Assembly: GCF_022347785.1 (NCBI RefSeq)
Contig: NZ_JAKRGA010000001.1
Span: forward strand, 372,001 to 436,000
DNA length: 64,000 nt
Reading direction: 5' to 3'
Source of the DNA: Psychrobium sp. MM17-31
Lineage (GTDB): Bacteria; Pseudomonadota; Gammaproteobacteria; Enterobacterales; Psychrobiaceae
In this document: positions 10,218 to 19,577 of the stretch, one piece after another
Position numbering within the stretch: the first letter of the stretch is position 1
Layout of the letters: every line of letters starts with the position of its first letter
Translations under genes and position numbers: made by a program
The notes under the pieces: model-generated
The model's input: only the letters and a program-made list of their open reading frames with translations
Databases searched by the model: none
Told to the model about the DNA's origin: nothing

Positions 10218-11180
10218 TTACTCCTGTCTACGGGTGGTGATCCTAATTCCACCGTTGGGTAATTCGATAACTTGAATTTCTTTACTATCGGGTAAAGGCT
10301 GCGGTTGTTGCGGCGCTTTTTTTTGCTCGGTGGCAGTTGCGACAACAGGTGGCGGTTTAACCCAACCAAACTTACTAATAGCAATAACCACCCGTCTATT
10401 TTGCGCACGAGTAGCAGCATCTGTATTGTCGACTTTAGGCCTATATTGACCATAGGCTTCGATGGCTAAACGCTGAGGCGCAATATCAAGTTGTTGTAAC
10501 TCTTGTACGATGGCACTGGCTCGCGCCGAAGACAGTTGCCAATTTGATTGAAACTGCTCGTTATTTATCGATTGATCATCGGTGTAGCCACGTACATGCA
10601 CATAATTATTTGCCGGTGCGATAGTACCAATTACCTGACGCAAAACTGCTTTAGTTGCACTGCGTGTTACCGCACTGCCGCTGTCAAATAACAGTCCGCT
10701 TCGAAATTCAATGGTTAACCAATTATCGTCTTGTTCTATTTGCGCGTAACCTTTCTCCACCACTTCAAGAAGATCTTGCTGCAACTTTTCTTTCATCGAC
10801 GAGAATGGCGTACCTAGGTGTTTAACCTCTGGTTTCACAATTTGACTATCACCAGGTACTGGCTCAGAGCCTACTTCATCGAGTAAGCCCTTATTAAAAT
10901 CGTTAAGCTCAGCCACTTTATCGCCAGAAGTTAGCGGCGTATCACTGCTATTTTGCTCGACTTTACCTAATCCGCCCTGCTCTTTTTTTCCCGCAAGATG
11001 AAAAATTTCACCAAGACTATTGGATAAAATGGCGTGTTTCTCTTCTTTGATCAAGGCAAAGGCATATAAAACGACGAAAAGCGCGAACAATAAAGTCATA
11101 TAATCGGCGTACGACACTAACCATCGCTCAAGATGGGTATCTTCTTGAACTAGGTTTTGTGCGCGGCGATTATTGAGCAT
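10218..11180 (-). CDS. motD: Flagellar stator protein MotD (MotB family)
   Basis: 320 residues from ATG 11180. One membrane helix after a charged start (HLERWLVSYADYMTLLFALFVVLYAF) carries the proton-path Asp in SYADY, followed by a variable linker and an OmpA-like peptidoglycan-binding domain (VHVRGYTDDQSINN, RASAIVQELQ, RAQNRRVVIAI). Adjacent to cheB and motC, it corresponds to the MotC/MotD pair of Pseudomonas. The frame is open to 11231 on a GTG, but ATG 11180 begins the typical short N-terminus ([10 protein letters not shown]), has AAGGTGG just upstream, and overlaps motC by only 11 bases. Whether it uses protons or sodium cannot be read safely. Confidence 0.92.
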   Translation of the reverse strand: MLNNRRAQNLVQEDTHLERWLVSYADYMTLLFALFVVLYAFALIKEEKHAILSNSLGEIFHLAGKKEQGGLGKVEQNSSDTPLTSGDKVAELNDFNKGLLDEVGSEPVPGDSQIVKPEVKHLGTPFSSMKEKLQQDLLEVVEKGYAQIEQDDNWLTIEFRSGLLFDSGSAVTRSATKAVLRQVIGTIAPANNYVHVRGYTDDQSINNEQFQSNWQLSSARASAIVQELQQLDIAPQRLAIEAYGQYRPKVDNTDAATRAQNRRVVIAISKFGWVKPPPVVATATEQKKAPQQPQPLPDSKEIQVIELPNGGIRITTRRQE

Positions 11181-11922
11181 AAGCCACCTTGTAAGCATCA
11201 AGACGGCGACTGATGGTTTGTGGATTTTCACCGCGGTGAATCATCAAAGTCCCCTCAAGTACCATCTCGTAGTAAAGAGTATTTTGAAAAATAATATGGC
11301 GTAACTTGTAGTGAATAGGCAGATAGATAAGGTTGGCAAAACCAACACCATAAATAGTTGCAACGAACGCTGTTGCAATACCACCGCCCAGCGCATCAGG
11401 CTGATCTAAATACTGCATCGATTGAATAAGACCAAGTACCGCTCCAAGAATTCCTAACGTCGGACTATAGCCCCCCATAGATTCATACACTTTGGCGCTG
11501 TGGCCAAATTCATCACGCTGAAAGTAGATTTGGGTTTCCATGGTTTCTTGCAGCACTTCTGGCGTTGAACCATCAATCAACATCATTAGACATTGGCGGA
11601 CGATAGGATCGTCTTCTTTTTCAAGCTGATTCTCTAACGGTAAGAAACCATCGCTGCGGGAAATATTGCACCATTTAACTAAGGTATCGATACGCCCTTG
11701 AATATCAAAGCGCGGCGGAAAAAGTACCCATTTAAGTAAAATAAAACTACGAACAAACAAATGCCACGGCGTTTGGATCATGACCGCGGCAACAGTACCG
11801 ACTACAACAATTAATAGCGCCGGGCCATTGTATAAGGCAGCCAAAGAGCCGCCTTCGAGCACTTGGCCACCAATAATAGCGACTAGCGCTAATATAAGAC
11901 CAAATAAGCTCAACCTATCCAT
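11170..11922 (-). CDS. motC: Flagellar stator protein MotC (MotA family)
   Basis: 250 residues with four predicted helices ([85 protein letters not shown]) and the ExxHRGENPQ C-terminal segment of MotA proteins. With MotD it forms the stator ring that drives rotation. It overlaps cheB by 8 bases and motD by 11, indicating translational coupling. The polar stator PomAB pair, if present, is elsewhere. Confidence 0.93.
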   Translation of the reverse strand: MDRLSLFGLILALVAIIGGQVLEGGSLAALYNGPALLIVVVGTVAAVMIQTPWHLFVRSFILLKWVLFPPRFDIQGRIDTLVKWCNISRSDGFLPLENQLEKEDDPIVRQCLMMLIDGSTPEVLQETMETQIYFQRDEFGHSAKVYESMGGYSPTLGILGAVLGLIQSMQYLDQPDALGGGIATAFVATIYGVGFANLIYLPIHYKLRHIIFQNTLYYEMVLEGTLMIHRGENPQTISRRLDAYKVAYAQ

Positions 11923-13075
11923 GGGCCATCTCTTTGACTATTGATTCGCCAATGACATCAATTGGCATTACTTTATCAGTTAAGCCCGCTTTTTTAACGG
12001 CTTGTGGCATACCATAAACAACTGAAGTCGCTTCGTCTTGCGCCCAAATAGTCGCGCCGCGAGTGGTTAACATTTTAGCGCCATCACAGCCGTCGGCGCC
12101 CATTCCCGTTAATACAACAGCAAGCGTATTGCCTTCGTTGTACTTTGAAATAGTGGCAAAGGTTACATCGGCACAAGGCTTGTAATTTAAGTCACTAGGA
12201 CCTGGCACTACTTTTAAGCGATTGCCTCGTTCAAGCAGCATTTGCATGCCGCCTGGCGCTAAATAGGCTTGACCAGGGCGCAATACATCACCATTTTTTG
12301 CTTCTTGCACGCCAATCTTACACAGGCGATTTAAACGCTCGGCAAAAGCCCCTGTAAATGCAGCAGGCATATGCTGAACCATTAAAATCGGGTGCGGGAA
12401 ATTAGCAGGCAATTTACTTAACACAGCTTGTAGCGCAACAGGGCCACCGGTTGATGAGGCTATAGCAAGTAACGAGTATTTTTTACCACTGGCACTGGCC
12501 ACTCCGCTACTACGGGCAGGTGCTGCGCGCTCAGGAATCGATGTTGCTCGTTTGATAACCTGAGGTTGATTATTGTATGTTGTCCCACGGGAACGAGAGG
12601 CAGGGGGAACTGCGCGCTCATTAGTACGTGAAACCGATGGTGTCGGTGTTGAAATCGTACTTGGGCGTCTTGCAGCACTACGTGCACCTAGCGCTTTTAT
12701 CGCGGTGGTAATACGCTCAGTAGCAACTTTGCCGGAACCGGCAATCTCTTCAAATTTCTTAGGTAGAAAATCAGCGGCACCGGCATCTAGTGCATCAAGG
12801 GTCGCTTTTGCGCCTTCGTGGGTTAATGACGAAAACATCAAAATCGGCATTGGATGCTTTGACATGATTTCGCGGGTGGCGTCGATGCCGTTTTTGATCG
12901 GCATCTCAATATCCATCATCACGACATCTGGTCTTAACGACAGTGCTTTATCAACGCCTTCTTGACCGTTTTTAGCGTAATCAACAACTTCCATTCCCTG
13001 TGTTTTAGTGATGATGTCACCAATACAACGTCTGAAAAAATGTGAATCATCAACAATTAATACCTTAATACTCAT
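11915..13075 (-). CDS. cheB: Chemotaxis response regulator and glutamate methylesterase
   Basis: 386 residues. N-terminal receiver domain with phospho-Asp in [14 protein letters not shown], a basic serine-rich linker (about residues 130-195), then the methylesterase domain with its Ser ([11 protein letters not shown]), His ([11 protein letters not shown]) and Asp ([13 protein letters not shown]) triad. CheB demethylates and deamidates chemoreceptors when phosphorylated by CheA, giving adaptation. It follows cheA by 38 bases and overlaps motC. Confidence 0.96.
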   Translation of the reverse strand: MSIKVLIVDDSHFFRRCIGDIITKTQGMEVVDYAKNGQEGVDKALSLRPDVVMMDIEMPIKNGIDATREIMSKHPMPILMFSSLTHEGAKATLDALDAGAADFLPKKFEEIAGSGKVATERITTAIKALGARSAARRPSTISTPTPSVSRTNERAVPPASRSRGTTYNNQPQVIKRATSIPERAAPARSSGVASASGKKYSLLAIASSTGGPVALQAVLSKLPANFPHPILMVQHMPAAFTGAFAERLNRLCKIGVQEAKNGDVLRPGQAYLAPGGMQMLLERGNRLKVVPGPSDLNYKPCADVTFATISKYNEGNTLAVVLTGMGADGCDGAKMLTTRGATIWAQDEATSVVYGMPQAVKKAGLTDKVMPIDVIGESIVKEMAHG

Positions 13076-13113
13076 TTAAGGTAATTCCTCCTACCAAAGG
13101 CACTTGATCCTTA

Positions 13114-15339
13114 CTAAGCGTAGTGCTTGAGTAAGTTACCAATATCGACAATCAATGCGATACTACCATCACTGGTAATAGTCGCGCCTGAAATGCCTGG
13201 TGTACCGTGTAACAATGCGCCTAATGGCTTAATAACAACTTCTTCTTGGCCAATCAATCCATCAACTACGAAGCCAACAGTTTGTGGTCCAATTTGCACA
13301 ATGACGACGTGACCTTCTGTTCTATCCTTGCCATGACAATAATCTTTACTGAGCCACTCATCTAAATAAAACAGTGGAATAGCGCGATTTCGAACAGTAA
13401 TGGTCTTGCGGCCATCAACAATATTTGTTTTGGTTAAATCAAGATTGAAGATTTCATTAACGGCCGCTAACGGTAATGCAAAGATCTGCTGATCAAGCTG
13501 TACCATTAGTGTTGGCATAATAGCCAGCGTTAACGGAACCGTGATACGTAAAACCGTACCAACACCTTTCTCAGATGAAATCTTAACCGTACCGTTTAGT
13601 TGGGTAATTTTTGTTTTAACAACATCCATCCCCACACCACGACCAGAAATATCTGAAATTTCAGTTTTAGTTGAGAAACCTGGTGCGAAAATTAGTTCGT
13701 ATGCGTCTTCATCACTCATACGCGCCGCGCTTTCTTCATCTAACACGCCACGAGAAATCGCAATACTCTTAAGTTTTTCGGCATCCATACCAGCACCATC
13801 GTCTTTAATCGACAGTAGAATATGGTCACCTTCTTGTGACGCTGATAGCACAACAGTACCGGTGCGCGGTTTACCAGCGGCTTCACGGTCATCGGGCATT
13901 TCAATACCGTGGTCCACCGAGTTACGTACCAAGTGAACTAGCGGATCGGCTAGTGCTTCAACCAAGTTTTTATCTAAATCTGTGTCTTCCCCTTCCATTG
14001 TCAGGGAAATGTCTTTTTTAAGACTACGTGCCATATCACGTACTACGCGTGGGAAACGGCCAAATACTTTCTTGATTGGCTGCATTCGCGTTTTCATTAC
14101 TGAACCTTGCAAATCGGCAGTAACATTATCTAGGTTTGCAACGGCTTTAGACATTTCTTCATCGCCGCTGGTTAGACCTAGACTAACAAGGCGGTTACGA
14201 ACCAGTACTAGCTCACCCACCATGTTCATAATTTCATCAAGACGCGCGGTATCAACGCGCACTGTAGTTTCAGCCTGAGCAGCTGGCGTGGCTGCTTTCT
14301 TACTAGCAGCGGCTTTCGCTTCTGAAGCTTTAGCTGGTACTTGCGCGGCTTTTTTTGGAGCGGCTTTTGGCGCACTCGCAGGCTCTTTTACTGGCGCGGC
14401 TTTTTTATGCGCTGGCTTAGGTGTTTCTTTGGCAGCTGGCTTAGCTGGTGCTTCAGAATTTTTAGCGGCTTGTAACTCATCTAATAGCGCTTCGAATTCA
14501 TCATCAGTGATATCGTCTGATTCAGGTTCAGCCTTAGCTGGTTCACTCGCTTTAGACACTGCAGATTCAACGTTTGACGGCGAGCCTTTTTTACCATGTA
14601 ATTCATCTAAGAAGGCTTCAAACTCGTCGTCGGTGATTTCATCAGATGCTGCAGCGACAGAAGCAGCTGGCGTTGGCGAACCTTTAGCACCGTGTAATTC
14701 GTCTAATAACGCTTCAAATTCATCATCAGTAATATCATCACTGTCGCTACTTTCAGAAGACTCTGGTGCCGACGGTTGTGCACTAACACTGCCATTTTTA
14801 CCGTGTAAATCATCAAGCAGCGCTTCAAACTCTTCGTCGGTTATTTCATCGTCAGCTACTTCAGCTGCGCTTTGAGTAGGTTCGGGCTCGGGCTCGGGTT
14901 CTGGCTCAGGTTCTGGTTCTGGCTCAGGCTCTGCCGCTGGCGCGGCACCTTCTGGCTGACTAAGGCGAGCAAGCTCTTCAAGTAGTCGAGGTTCTGCCGG
15001 TGTCAGCGCTTCGCGCGCTTGCACCAAATGAAACATGTCGTTGACGGTATCGAGACCCTCAAGGATTACATCCATTAACTCAGGTGTTACTGAACGCTGG
15101 TTGGTACGTAATAAATCAAATATATTTTCGGCACCGTGACAAACATCTACCAGCTCTTTTAAGCCCATAAATCCAGCACCACCTTTAATGGTGTGGAAAC
15201 CACGGAAAATTGCATTTAATAAATCAGCATCATCAGGATTATTTTCTAGTTCAACTAATTGCTCTTGCAGCAGCTCGAGAATTTCGCCAGCTTCAATCAA
15301 AAAATCCTGGAGTATATCTTCATCAACATCAAACGACAT
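13114..15339 (-). CDS. cheA: Chemotaxis histidine kinase CheA with four linker repeats
   Basis: 741 residues, longer than E. coli CheA (654). Order: HPt domain with phospho-acceptor His49 (FRGFHTIKGGAGFMG), an EP-dipeptide tract (about 137-154), four copies of an acidic 18-residue repeat of the type SDDITDDEFEALLDELHG at about 163-180, 200-217, 232-249 and 274-290, an Ala/Lys-rich linker, dimerisation, ATPase (LVHLVRNSVDHGIE, GRGVGMDVV) and CheW-like P5 domains. It phosphorylates CheY and CheB. The repeats lie where Vibrio CheA carries its localisation domain for ParP; equivalence is inference. Next to cheZ (14 bases) and cheB. Confidence 0.96.
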   Translation of the reverse strand: MSFDVDEDILQDFLIEAGEILELLQEQLVELENNPDDADLLNAIFRGFHTIKGGAGFMGLKELVDVCHGAENIFDLLRTNQRSVTPELMDVILEGLDTVNDMFHLVQAREALTPAEPRLLEELARLSQPEGAAPAAEPEPEPEPEPEPEPEPEPTQSAAEVADDEITDEEFEALLDDLHGKNGSVSAQPSAPESSESSDSDDITDDEFEALLDELHGAKGSPTPAASVAAASDEITDDEFEAFLDELHGKKGSPSNVESAVSKASEPAKAEPESDDITDDEFEALLDELQAAKNSEAPAKPAAKETPKPAHKKAAPVKEPASAPKAAPKKAAQVPAKASEAKAAASKKAATPAAQAETTVRVDTARLDEIMNMVGELVLVRNRLVSLGLTSGDEEMSKAVANLDNVTADLQGSVMKTRMQPIKKVFGRFPRVVRDMARSLKKDISLTMEGEDTDLDKNLVEALADPLVHLVRNSVDHGIEMPDDREAAGKPRTGTVVLSASQEGDHILLSIKDDGAGMDAEKLKSIAISRGVLDEESAARMSDEDAYELIFAPGFSTKTEISDISGRGVGMDVVKTKITQLNGTVKISSEKGVGTVLRITVPLTLAIMPTLMVQLDQQIFALPLAAVNEIFNLDLTKTNIVDGRKTITVRNRAIPLFYLDEWLSKDYCHGKDRTEGHVVIVQIGPQTVGFVVDGLIGQEEVVIKPLGALLHGTPGISGATITSDGSIALIVDIGNLLKHYA

Positions 15340-15353
15340 AGCTTACAATCCTT

Positions 15354-16091
15354 TTAAAAACCTAAACTTGACAGTAGATCATCAACATCATCTTGGCCGG
15401 ACATTACATCGTGCTGCTTGTTTTTTGGAACCATAGGTCCATCGGCTTCGATGCAGTTGTCAATCTTATCTACAGGCTCCTTTTTCTCATGCTGACCAAA
15501 CAGTTTCAGAAGATTAATTAAATCTTCTTCGACGTTTTTCACCATTTCTGAAATTTTCTGCAGTACTTGACCCGTTAAATCTTGATAGCCTTGGGCTAAT
15601 ACAATGTCGTTAAGCTTGACGTTTAGCTCATCGGCATCTTTAACAGATTCGGCAAAATAGGCGTCTAATTTATCTCGTAATAACTTAAACTCGCCTACTT
15701 TGATCTTACAGTCTTTTAAACGTTCCCAAGATGGGAGAATATCGCGCACGGTTTCTTGATGCTTTTGCGCTAAAGGCAAACATTCATCAACGGCATCCAT
15801 GGTTTTGTCAGCCGCTTCCGCTGTCATAGTAACAACGTATTCCAAGCGCTCTTTAGCATCGGGAATCGAAAGATTAACCATTGAAGAAAATCTCTCGTCC
15901 ATACTCATTTCGGTGAATGAATCATGAAATTGTCGAGTCAGTTTACCAACACCATCAAACAATTCATGTTCAATCTTTTGACTCGCGGCTTCTACGATTT
16001 GATTAGCTTGAGCAATATCTCCTTGCTCTAATGCGCTAACCAATTCACGAGCTTCTTCTAACGAGATGTGAGCCGTCTCATTATTCGTCAT
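15354..16091 (-). CDS. cheZ: Protein phosphatase CheZ
   Basis: 245 residues, mostly helical. The catalytic segment LAQGYQDLTGQVLQKI has the active-site Gln in the QDLTGQ motif, and the C-terminus DVDDLLSSLGF is the CheY-binding tail. CheZ dephosphorylates CheY-P. It lies between cheY (21 bases upstream) and cheA. Confidence 0.96.
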   Translation of the reverse strand: MTNNETAHISLEEARELVSALEQGDIAQANQIVEAASQKIEHELFDGVGKLTRQFHDSFTEMSMDERFSSMVNLSIPDAKERLEYVVTMTAEAADKTMDAVDECLPLAQKHQETVRDILPSWERLKDCKIKVGEFKLLRDKLDAYFAESVKDADELNVKLNDIVLAQGYQDLTGQVLQKISEMVKNVEEDLINLLKLFGQHEKKEPVDKIDNCIEADGPMVPKNKQHDVMSGQDDVDDLLSSLGF

Positions 16092-16112
16092 ATATCTTCC
16101 TAGCTCGGCGAA

Positions 16113-16511
16113 TTAAGATTCAATACGTTGGAAAATTTTGTCTAATTTTTCTTTCAACGTACCTGCGGTAAACGGCTTAACAATGTAACCATTTACACCA
16201 GCTTGTGCCGCAGCGATAATTTGTTCACGCTTGGCTTCAGCCGTAACCATTAATACAGGAAGGTGCTTGAGTTTTTCGTCTGCACGAATATGCTTAAGCA
16301 AGTCAATACCTTGCATACCCGGCATATTCCAGTCAGTTACTACAAAATCAAAGTCGCCTTCTTTCAACATTGGTAGGGCGGTTTGACCGTCATCAGCTTC
16401 CTGCGTATTGGTTAATCCTAAATCTCTTAAAAGATTTTTGATGATTCGTCTCATTGTTGAGAAATCGTCAACAACAAGAATTTTCATATTTTTATCCAAA
16501 ATATTCTCCAA
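16113..16511 (-). CDS. cheY: Chemotaxis response regulator CheY
   Basis: 132 residues, a single receiver domain. Phospho-acceptor Asp60 in [10 protein letters not shown], acidic pair in [12 protein letters not shown], Thr in [11 protein letters not shown] and Lys in [11 protein letters not shown]. Phosphorylated CheY binds FliM to switch rotation. The start is uncertain: TTG at 16511 gives [12 protein letters not shown], resembling the N-terminus of Vibrio cholerae CheY3 as I recall it, but no clear ribosome site precedes it; ATG at 16487 would give MKILVVDD. It follows fliA by 22 bases. Confidence 0.95.
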   Translation of the reverse strand: MENILDKNMKILVVDDFSTMRRIIKNLLRDLGLTNTQEADDGQTALPMLKEGDFDFVVTDWNMPGMQGIDLLKHIRADEKLKHLPVLMVTAEAKREQIIAAAQAGVNGYIVKPFTAGTLKEKLDKIFQRIES

Positions 16512-16533
16512 ATGTTACATTGCTAAGCTGCAA

Positions 16534-17250
16534 TTACGTCCAACTATTTAATCGACTCTTAAGTCTTACCATCGCCTGTGAGTGGATTTGGCTCACTCGC
16601 GATTCACTAACACTTAAAACTAATCCTATTTCTTTTAAATTAAGCCCTTCGTCGTAATATAACGATAGTGCTAACGCTTCCTTTTCTGGTAACGTCTTGA
16701 TCGCGTCACTTAATGCACCTTGAAATTTTTCCGATGCTGTGTGGTTAAAAGAATCATCGCTGTGTTCATCATCTGTATGAATAACATCTTCTGATACACC
16801 GAGATCTTCTATACCTATAATCTTACCTGTAGATATATCATTAAGCATTTGAGCATATTCGTCTAGGCTTATTGATAACTTTTCTGCAATTTCATAATCT
16901 TTGGGATCGCGACCATACTCTTTTTGCAACTCGTCAATGGCTTGCATAACCATTCGGCTATTGCGATGCACTGAGCGCGGTACCCAATCGCCACGCCTGA
17001 TTTCATCTAACATGGCGCCGCGTATTCTAATACCAGCAAAGGTTTCAAAACTTGCGCCTTTGCTGCCATCAAAGTTTTTCGCCGCTTCCAATAGTCCGAT
17101 CATGCCCGATTGAATCAAATCATCCAGTAGTACATTAGCCGGCAAACGCCCTTTGAGATGATGGGCTATTTTTTTGACTAAGCCAGCGTGAATGACAACT
17201 AACTGATCGTTAGTTGGCGCAGCACTGGCGTAAGCAGCGGCCTTACTCAC
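16534..17250 (-). CDS. fliA: RNA polymerase sigma-28 factor FliA
   Basis: 238 residues from GTG 17250 (E. coli FliA has 239). Regions 2 (LDDLIQSGMIGLLEAAKNF, ASFETFAGIRIRGAMLDEIRR), 3 and 4 (KEALALSLYYDEGLNLKEIGLVLSVSESRVSQIHSQA) are all present. It drives late flagellar and chemotaxis genes. The frame is open to a TTG at 17295 inside flhG, but GTG 17250 begins the family-like MSKAAAY, has GGGAA upstream and overlaps the end of flhG by 8 bases, so it is preferred. Confidence 0.95.
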   Translation of the reverse strand: MSKAAAYASAAPTNDQLVVIHAGLVKKIAHHLKGRLPANVLLDDLIQSGMIGLLEAAKNFDGSKGASFETFAGIRIRGAMLDEIRRGDWVPRSVHRNSRMVMQAIDELQKEYGRDPKDYEIAEKLSISLDEYAQMLNDISTGKIIGIEDLGVSEDVIHTDDEHSDDSFNHTASEKFQGALSDAIKTLPEKEALALSLYYDEGLNLKEIGLVLSVSESRVSQIHSQAMVRLKSRLNSWT

Positions 17251-18112
17251 TCGTGTTTTCCCGTTGTTGGAAGCGATTGTCAACCAACTGTTCAATAAAG
17301 AATTCTAGATGGCCACCCGGCTGATTTGGAATCGGCCATGTCATCACCTTATTTGCTAACGCTTTGTATCCTAACGATGCAGGAGATTGTGGGAATAGCT
17401 CTGAAATGAGTTTTTGTTTACGGACCGAACGGCGTACATTTTCATCAAACGGAATTGTTGCAACAAGCTCTAACGCAACGTCTAAGAAGCGATCTGTTAC
17501 GCGAGTTAACTTAGCAAACAGCTCTTGCCCTTCGCGCATATTTCGCACCATGTTGGCAACAACTTTGATTCTAAATACGCCGTGCTCACGAGATAATAAC
17601 TTAATCAGTGCATAAGCATCGGTAATTGAGGCAGGCTCATCACACACAACGGCAATGACGTCTTGTGCGGCGCGAGCAAAGCTCACTACCATGTCCGAAA
17701 TACCAGCAGCGGTATCGACGATTAATACGTCAAAGTCATGGCGCATATCACTAAAGGCGCGAATTAGTCCGGCGTGCTGCGCTGGATCTAACTCAACCAT
17801 TGATTGCGAGCCTGAAGTCGCAGGAATAATACTAACGCCCTGTGGTCCATGAACAATAATATCATCAAGTTCACACTCACCAGATAAGACGTGAGATAGA
17901 TTCTTCTGAACGCGCAGGCCAAGCATCACATCGACATTTGCCAAACCAAGGTCGGCATCGAGTACCAAAGCGCGTTTTCCTTGCTGGGCTAGTGATGCTG
18001 CAAGGTTAAGAGAAACATTGGTTTTACCAACGCCGCCTTTACCACCTGTTACAGCAATTACTTTAATCATTTTATTCTGATTCATTTTTCTTAAACCACT
18101 CGCTTGATCCAC
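17243..18112 (-). CDS. flhG: MinD-like flagellar number regulator FlhG
   Basis: 289 residues. Deviant Walker A (VTGGKGGVGKTNVSLNL), ALVLDADLGLANVDVMLGL and LIVDTAAGISDMVVSF are MinD/FleN motifs. The N-terminus begins with DQASGLR, the motif through which FlhG stimulates the FlhF GTPase, which supports the GTG start at 18112. It limits the number of polar flagella, in part by restraining FlrA/FleQ. The start is 8 bases after the flhF stop. Confidence 0.96.
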   Translation of the reverse strand: MDQASGLRKMNQNKMIKVIAVTGGKGGVGKTNVSLNLAASLAQQGKRALVLDADLGLANVDVMLGLRVQKNLSHVLSGECELDDIIVHGPQGVSIIPATSGSQSMVELDPAQHAGLIRAFSDMRHDFDVLIVDTAAGISDMVVSFARAAQDVIAVVCDEPASITDAYALIKLLSREHGVFRIKVVANMVRNMREGQELFAKLTRVTDRFLDVALELVATIPFDENVRRSVRKQKLISELFPQSPASLGYKALANKVMTWPIPNQPGGHLEFFIEQLVDNRFQQRENTSE

Positions 18113-18120
18113 TTTACTGC

Positions 18121-19563
18121 CTACCTGTTAAATCTTGCAATATCTTGAGAGTCATTATCGGCATTCTCGCCAATGTGCTCTACTACACTATCTATTAATT
18201 TTTTAATATCTGCGACCCCTATATCCTCTGGGACGCGCTGACCGTTGGTTAAATAACCAATGGGTAATGCATTGCCAATAGCAACGCTTAAAATTTCGCT
18301 CGCACTGATAGCTTCATCCATTTTGGTGACGATAGCGCCAGTTAGCGGAATTTTTCTAAACTGAGTAATAGCATCTTCTAGAACTTGACGCTGTGCCGTC
18401 GCCGGCAGTACTAAATAACTGCGAATAGCAACATGGCTCGAATTCATTAATGTTGTGAGCTGTTCGTTTAAACGAATATCACGCTGCCCCATGCCGGCGG
18501 TATCAATAAGCACTAATCGTTTAGTGCGATATTGATAAATGGCGTCCGCCAATTGCTGGGCGTCTTTAGCAACAGTCACCGGACAGCCCATGATCTTGCC
18601 ATAAGTATTAAGCTGTTCATAGGCGCCAATACGGTAACTGTCAGTGGTTATCATTGCGACATTTTCTTGACCAAAGCGCATCGCATAGCGCGCCGCAAGT
18701 TTTGCGACAGTTGTTGTTTTTCCAACACCTGTTGGGCCAAGCAGTGCTACCACACCACCTTGCTCTAATACGTCATTACGCGTAGAGGCAACACGTTCAA
18801 ACATTGTTGTCGCTAGAGTGGCTTTCGCTTGTTCAATATCGCTGTTAGCCGGGATGTTAACCAACAATTGTTGCGCGACATTGGCATCAAAGCCTAAACG
18901 AATTAGTTCATTACTAATAAGATGACGTACAGGATCTCGACGACTAGCATCTTGAGTCATTAGACTGCTTACTTGATGCTGTAGCAGTTGACGCATTGAA
19001 GCCATTTCTTGACGAAGCTCTTCAATCACAGGGCTCTCAGTCGATGCATTAAATTGCTCTAAGCCGTGAGCTTGATGATTCTGTACTGCTGCTTGTTGCA
19101 CTGGCTCGTTTAACGACTGGGCCCATGCTGGCAGCTCATCAGGTATATTATTAGCATTAACTGGCACCGTAGGTTCCGCCATTTCTGGCTGGATAGGTGT
19201 TAATTCAGACACAGCATTCTGCGCTTGCTGTTTAATGAGTCGTTGTTGAAAACCAGAAAGAGATACTTGGTCATCGTTAAATTCACGTTCAAAACGATTT
19301 GTCGTATCCCAGCTATTGTCGCCAGATTGGCTGCTTTGCGCAGCATTTGCTGCAGCAACCGGTGATTGCGTCGCCTGTTCACTTACAGCAGGAGCACTCG
19401 GCTTTTTAACTACTGCATTGTTGTCTTCGTCAATTGCCGCAACAATTTCAACACCACCTTCGACGTTTTTATTAGACATAATAATAGCGTCAGGACCCAA
19501 TGTGACTTTTATCTCATCGAGTGCTGCGCGTATGTCTTTTGCAAAAAAACGTTTAATTTTCAA
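18121..19563 (-). CDS. flhF: SRP-like GTPase FlhF, polar flagellum placement
   Basis: 480 residues: N-terminal B domain starting MKIKRFFAKDIRAALDEIK, a Gln/Ala-rich linker, then the NG GTPase domain with G1 LLGPTGVGKTTTVAKLAARYA, DSYRIGAYEQL and LIDTAGMGQRD. FlhF marks the pole where the flagellum is built. The start is TTG at 19563: the N-terminus is the conserved one for the family, and GAGG lies six bases upstream, so a rare start codon is real here. It is 14 bases after flhA. Confidence 0.96.
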   Translation of the reverse strand: MKIKRFFAKDIRAALDEIKVTLGPDAIIMSNKNVEGGVEIVAAIDEDNNAVVKKPSAPAVSEQATQSPVAAANAAQSSQSGDNSWDTTNRFEREFNDDQVSLSGFQQRLIKQQAQNAVSELTPIQPEMAEPTVPVNANNIPDELPAWAQSLNEPVQQAAVQNHQAHGLEQFNASTESPVIEELRQEMASMRQLLQHQVSSLMTQDASRRDPVRHLISNELIRLGFDANVAQQLLVNIPANSDIEQAKATLATTMFERVASTRNDVLEQGGVVALLGPTGVGKTTTVAKLAARYAMRFGQENVAMITTDSYRIGAYEQLNTYGKIMGCPVTVAKDAQQLADAIYQYRTKRLVLIDTAGMGQRDIRLNEQLTTLMNSSHVAIRSYLVLPATAQRQVLEDAITQFRKIPLTGAIVTKMDEAISASEILSVAIGNALPIGYLTNGQRVPEDIGVADIKKLIDSVVEHIGENADNDSQDIARFNR

Positions 19564-19577
19564 AGGTTACCTCTACC

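Noticed and set aside
14288-14875. 195-residue plus-strand frame opposite cheA
   Set aside because: It is the antisense of the Ala/Ser/Glu-rich linker and repeats; low complexity explains its length.
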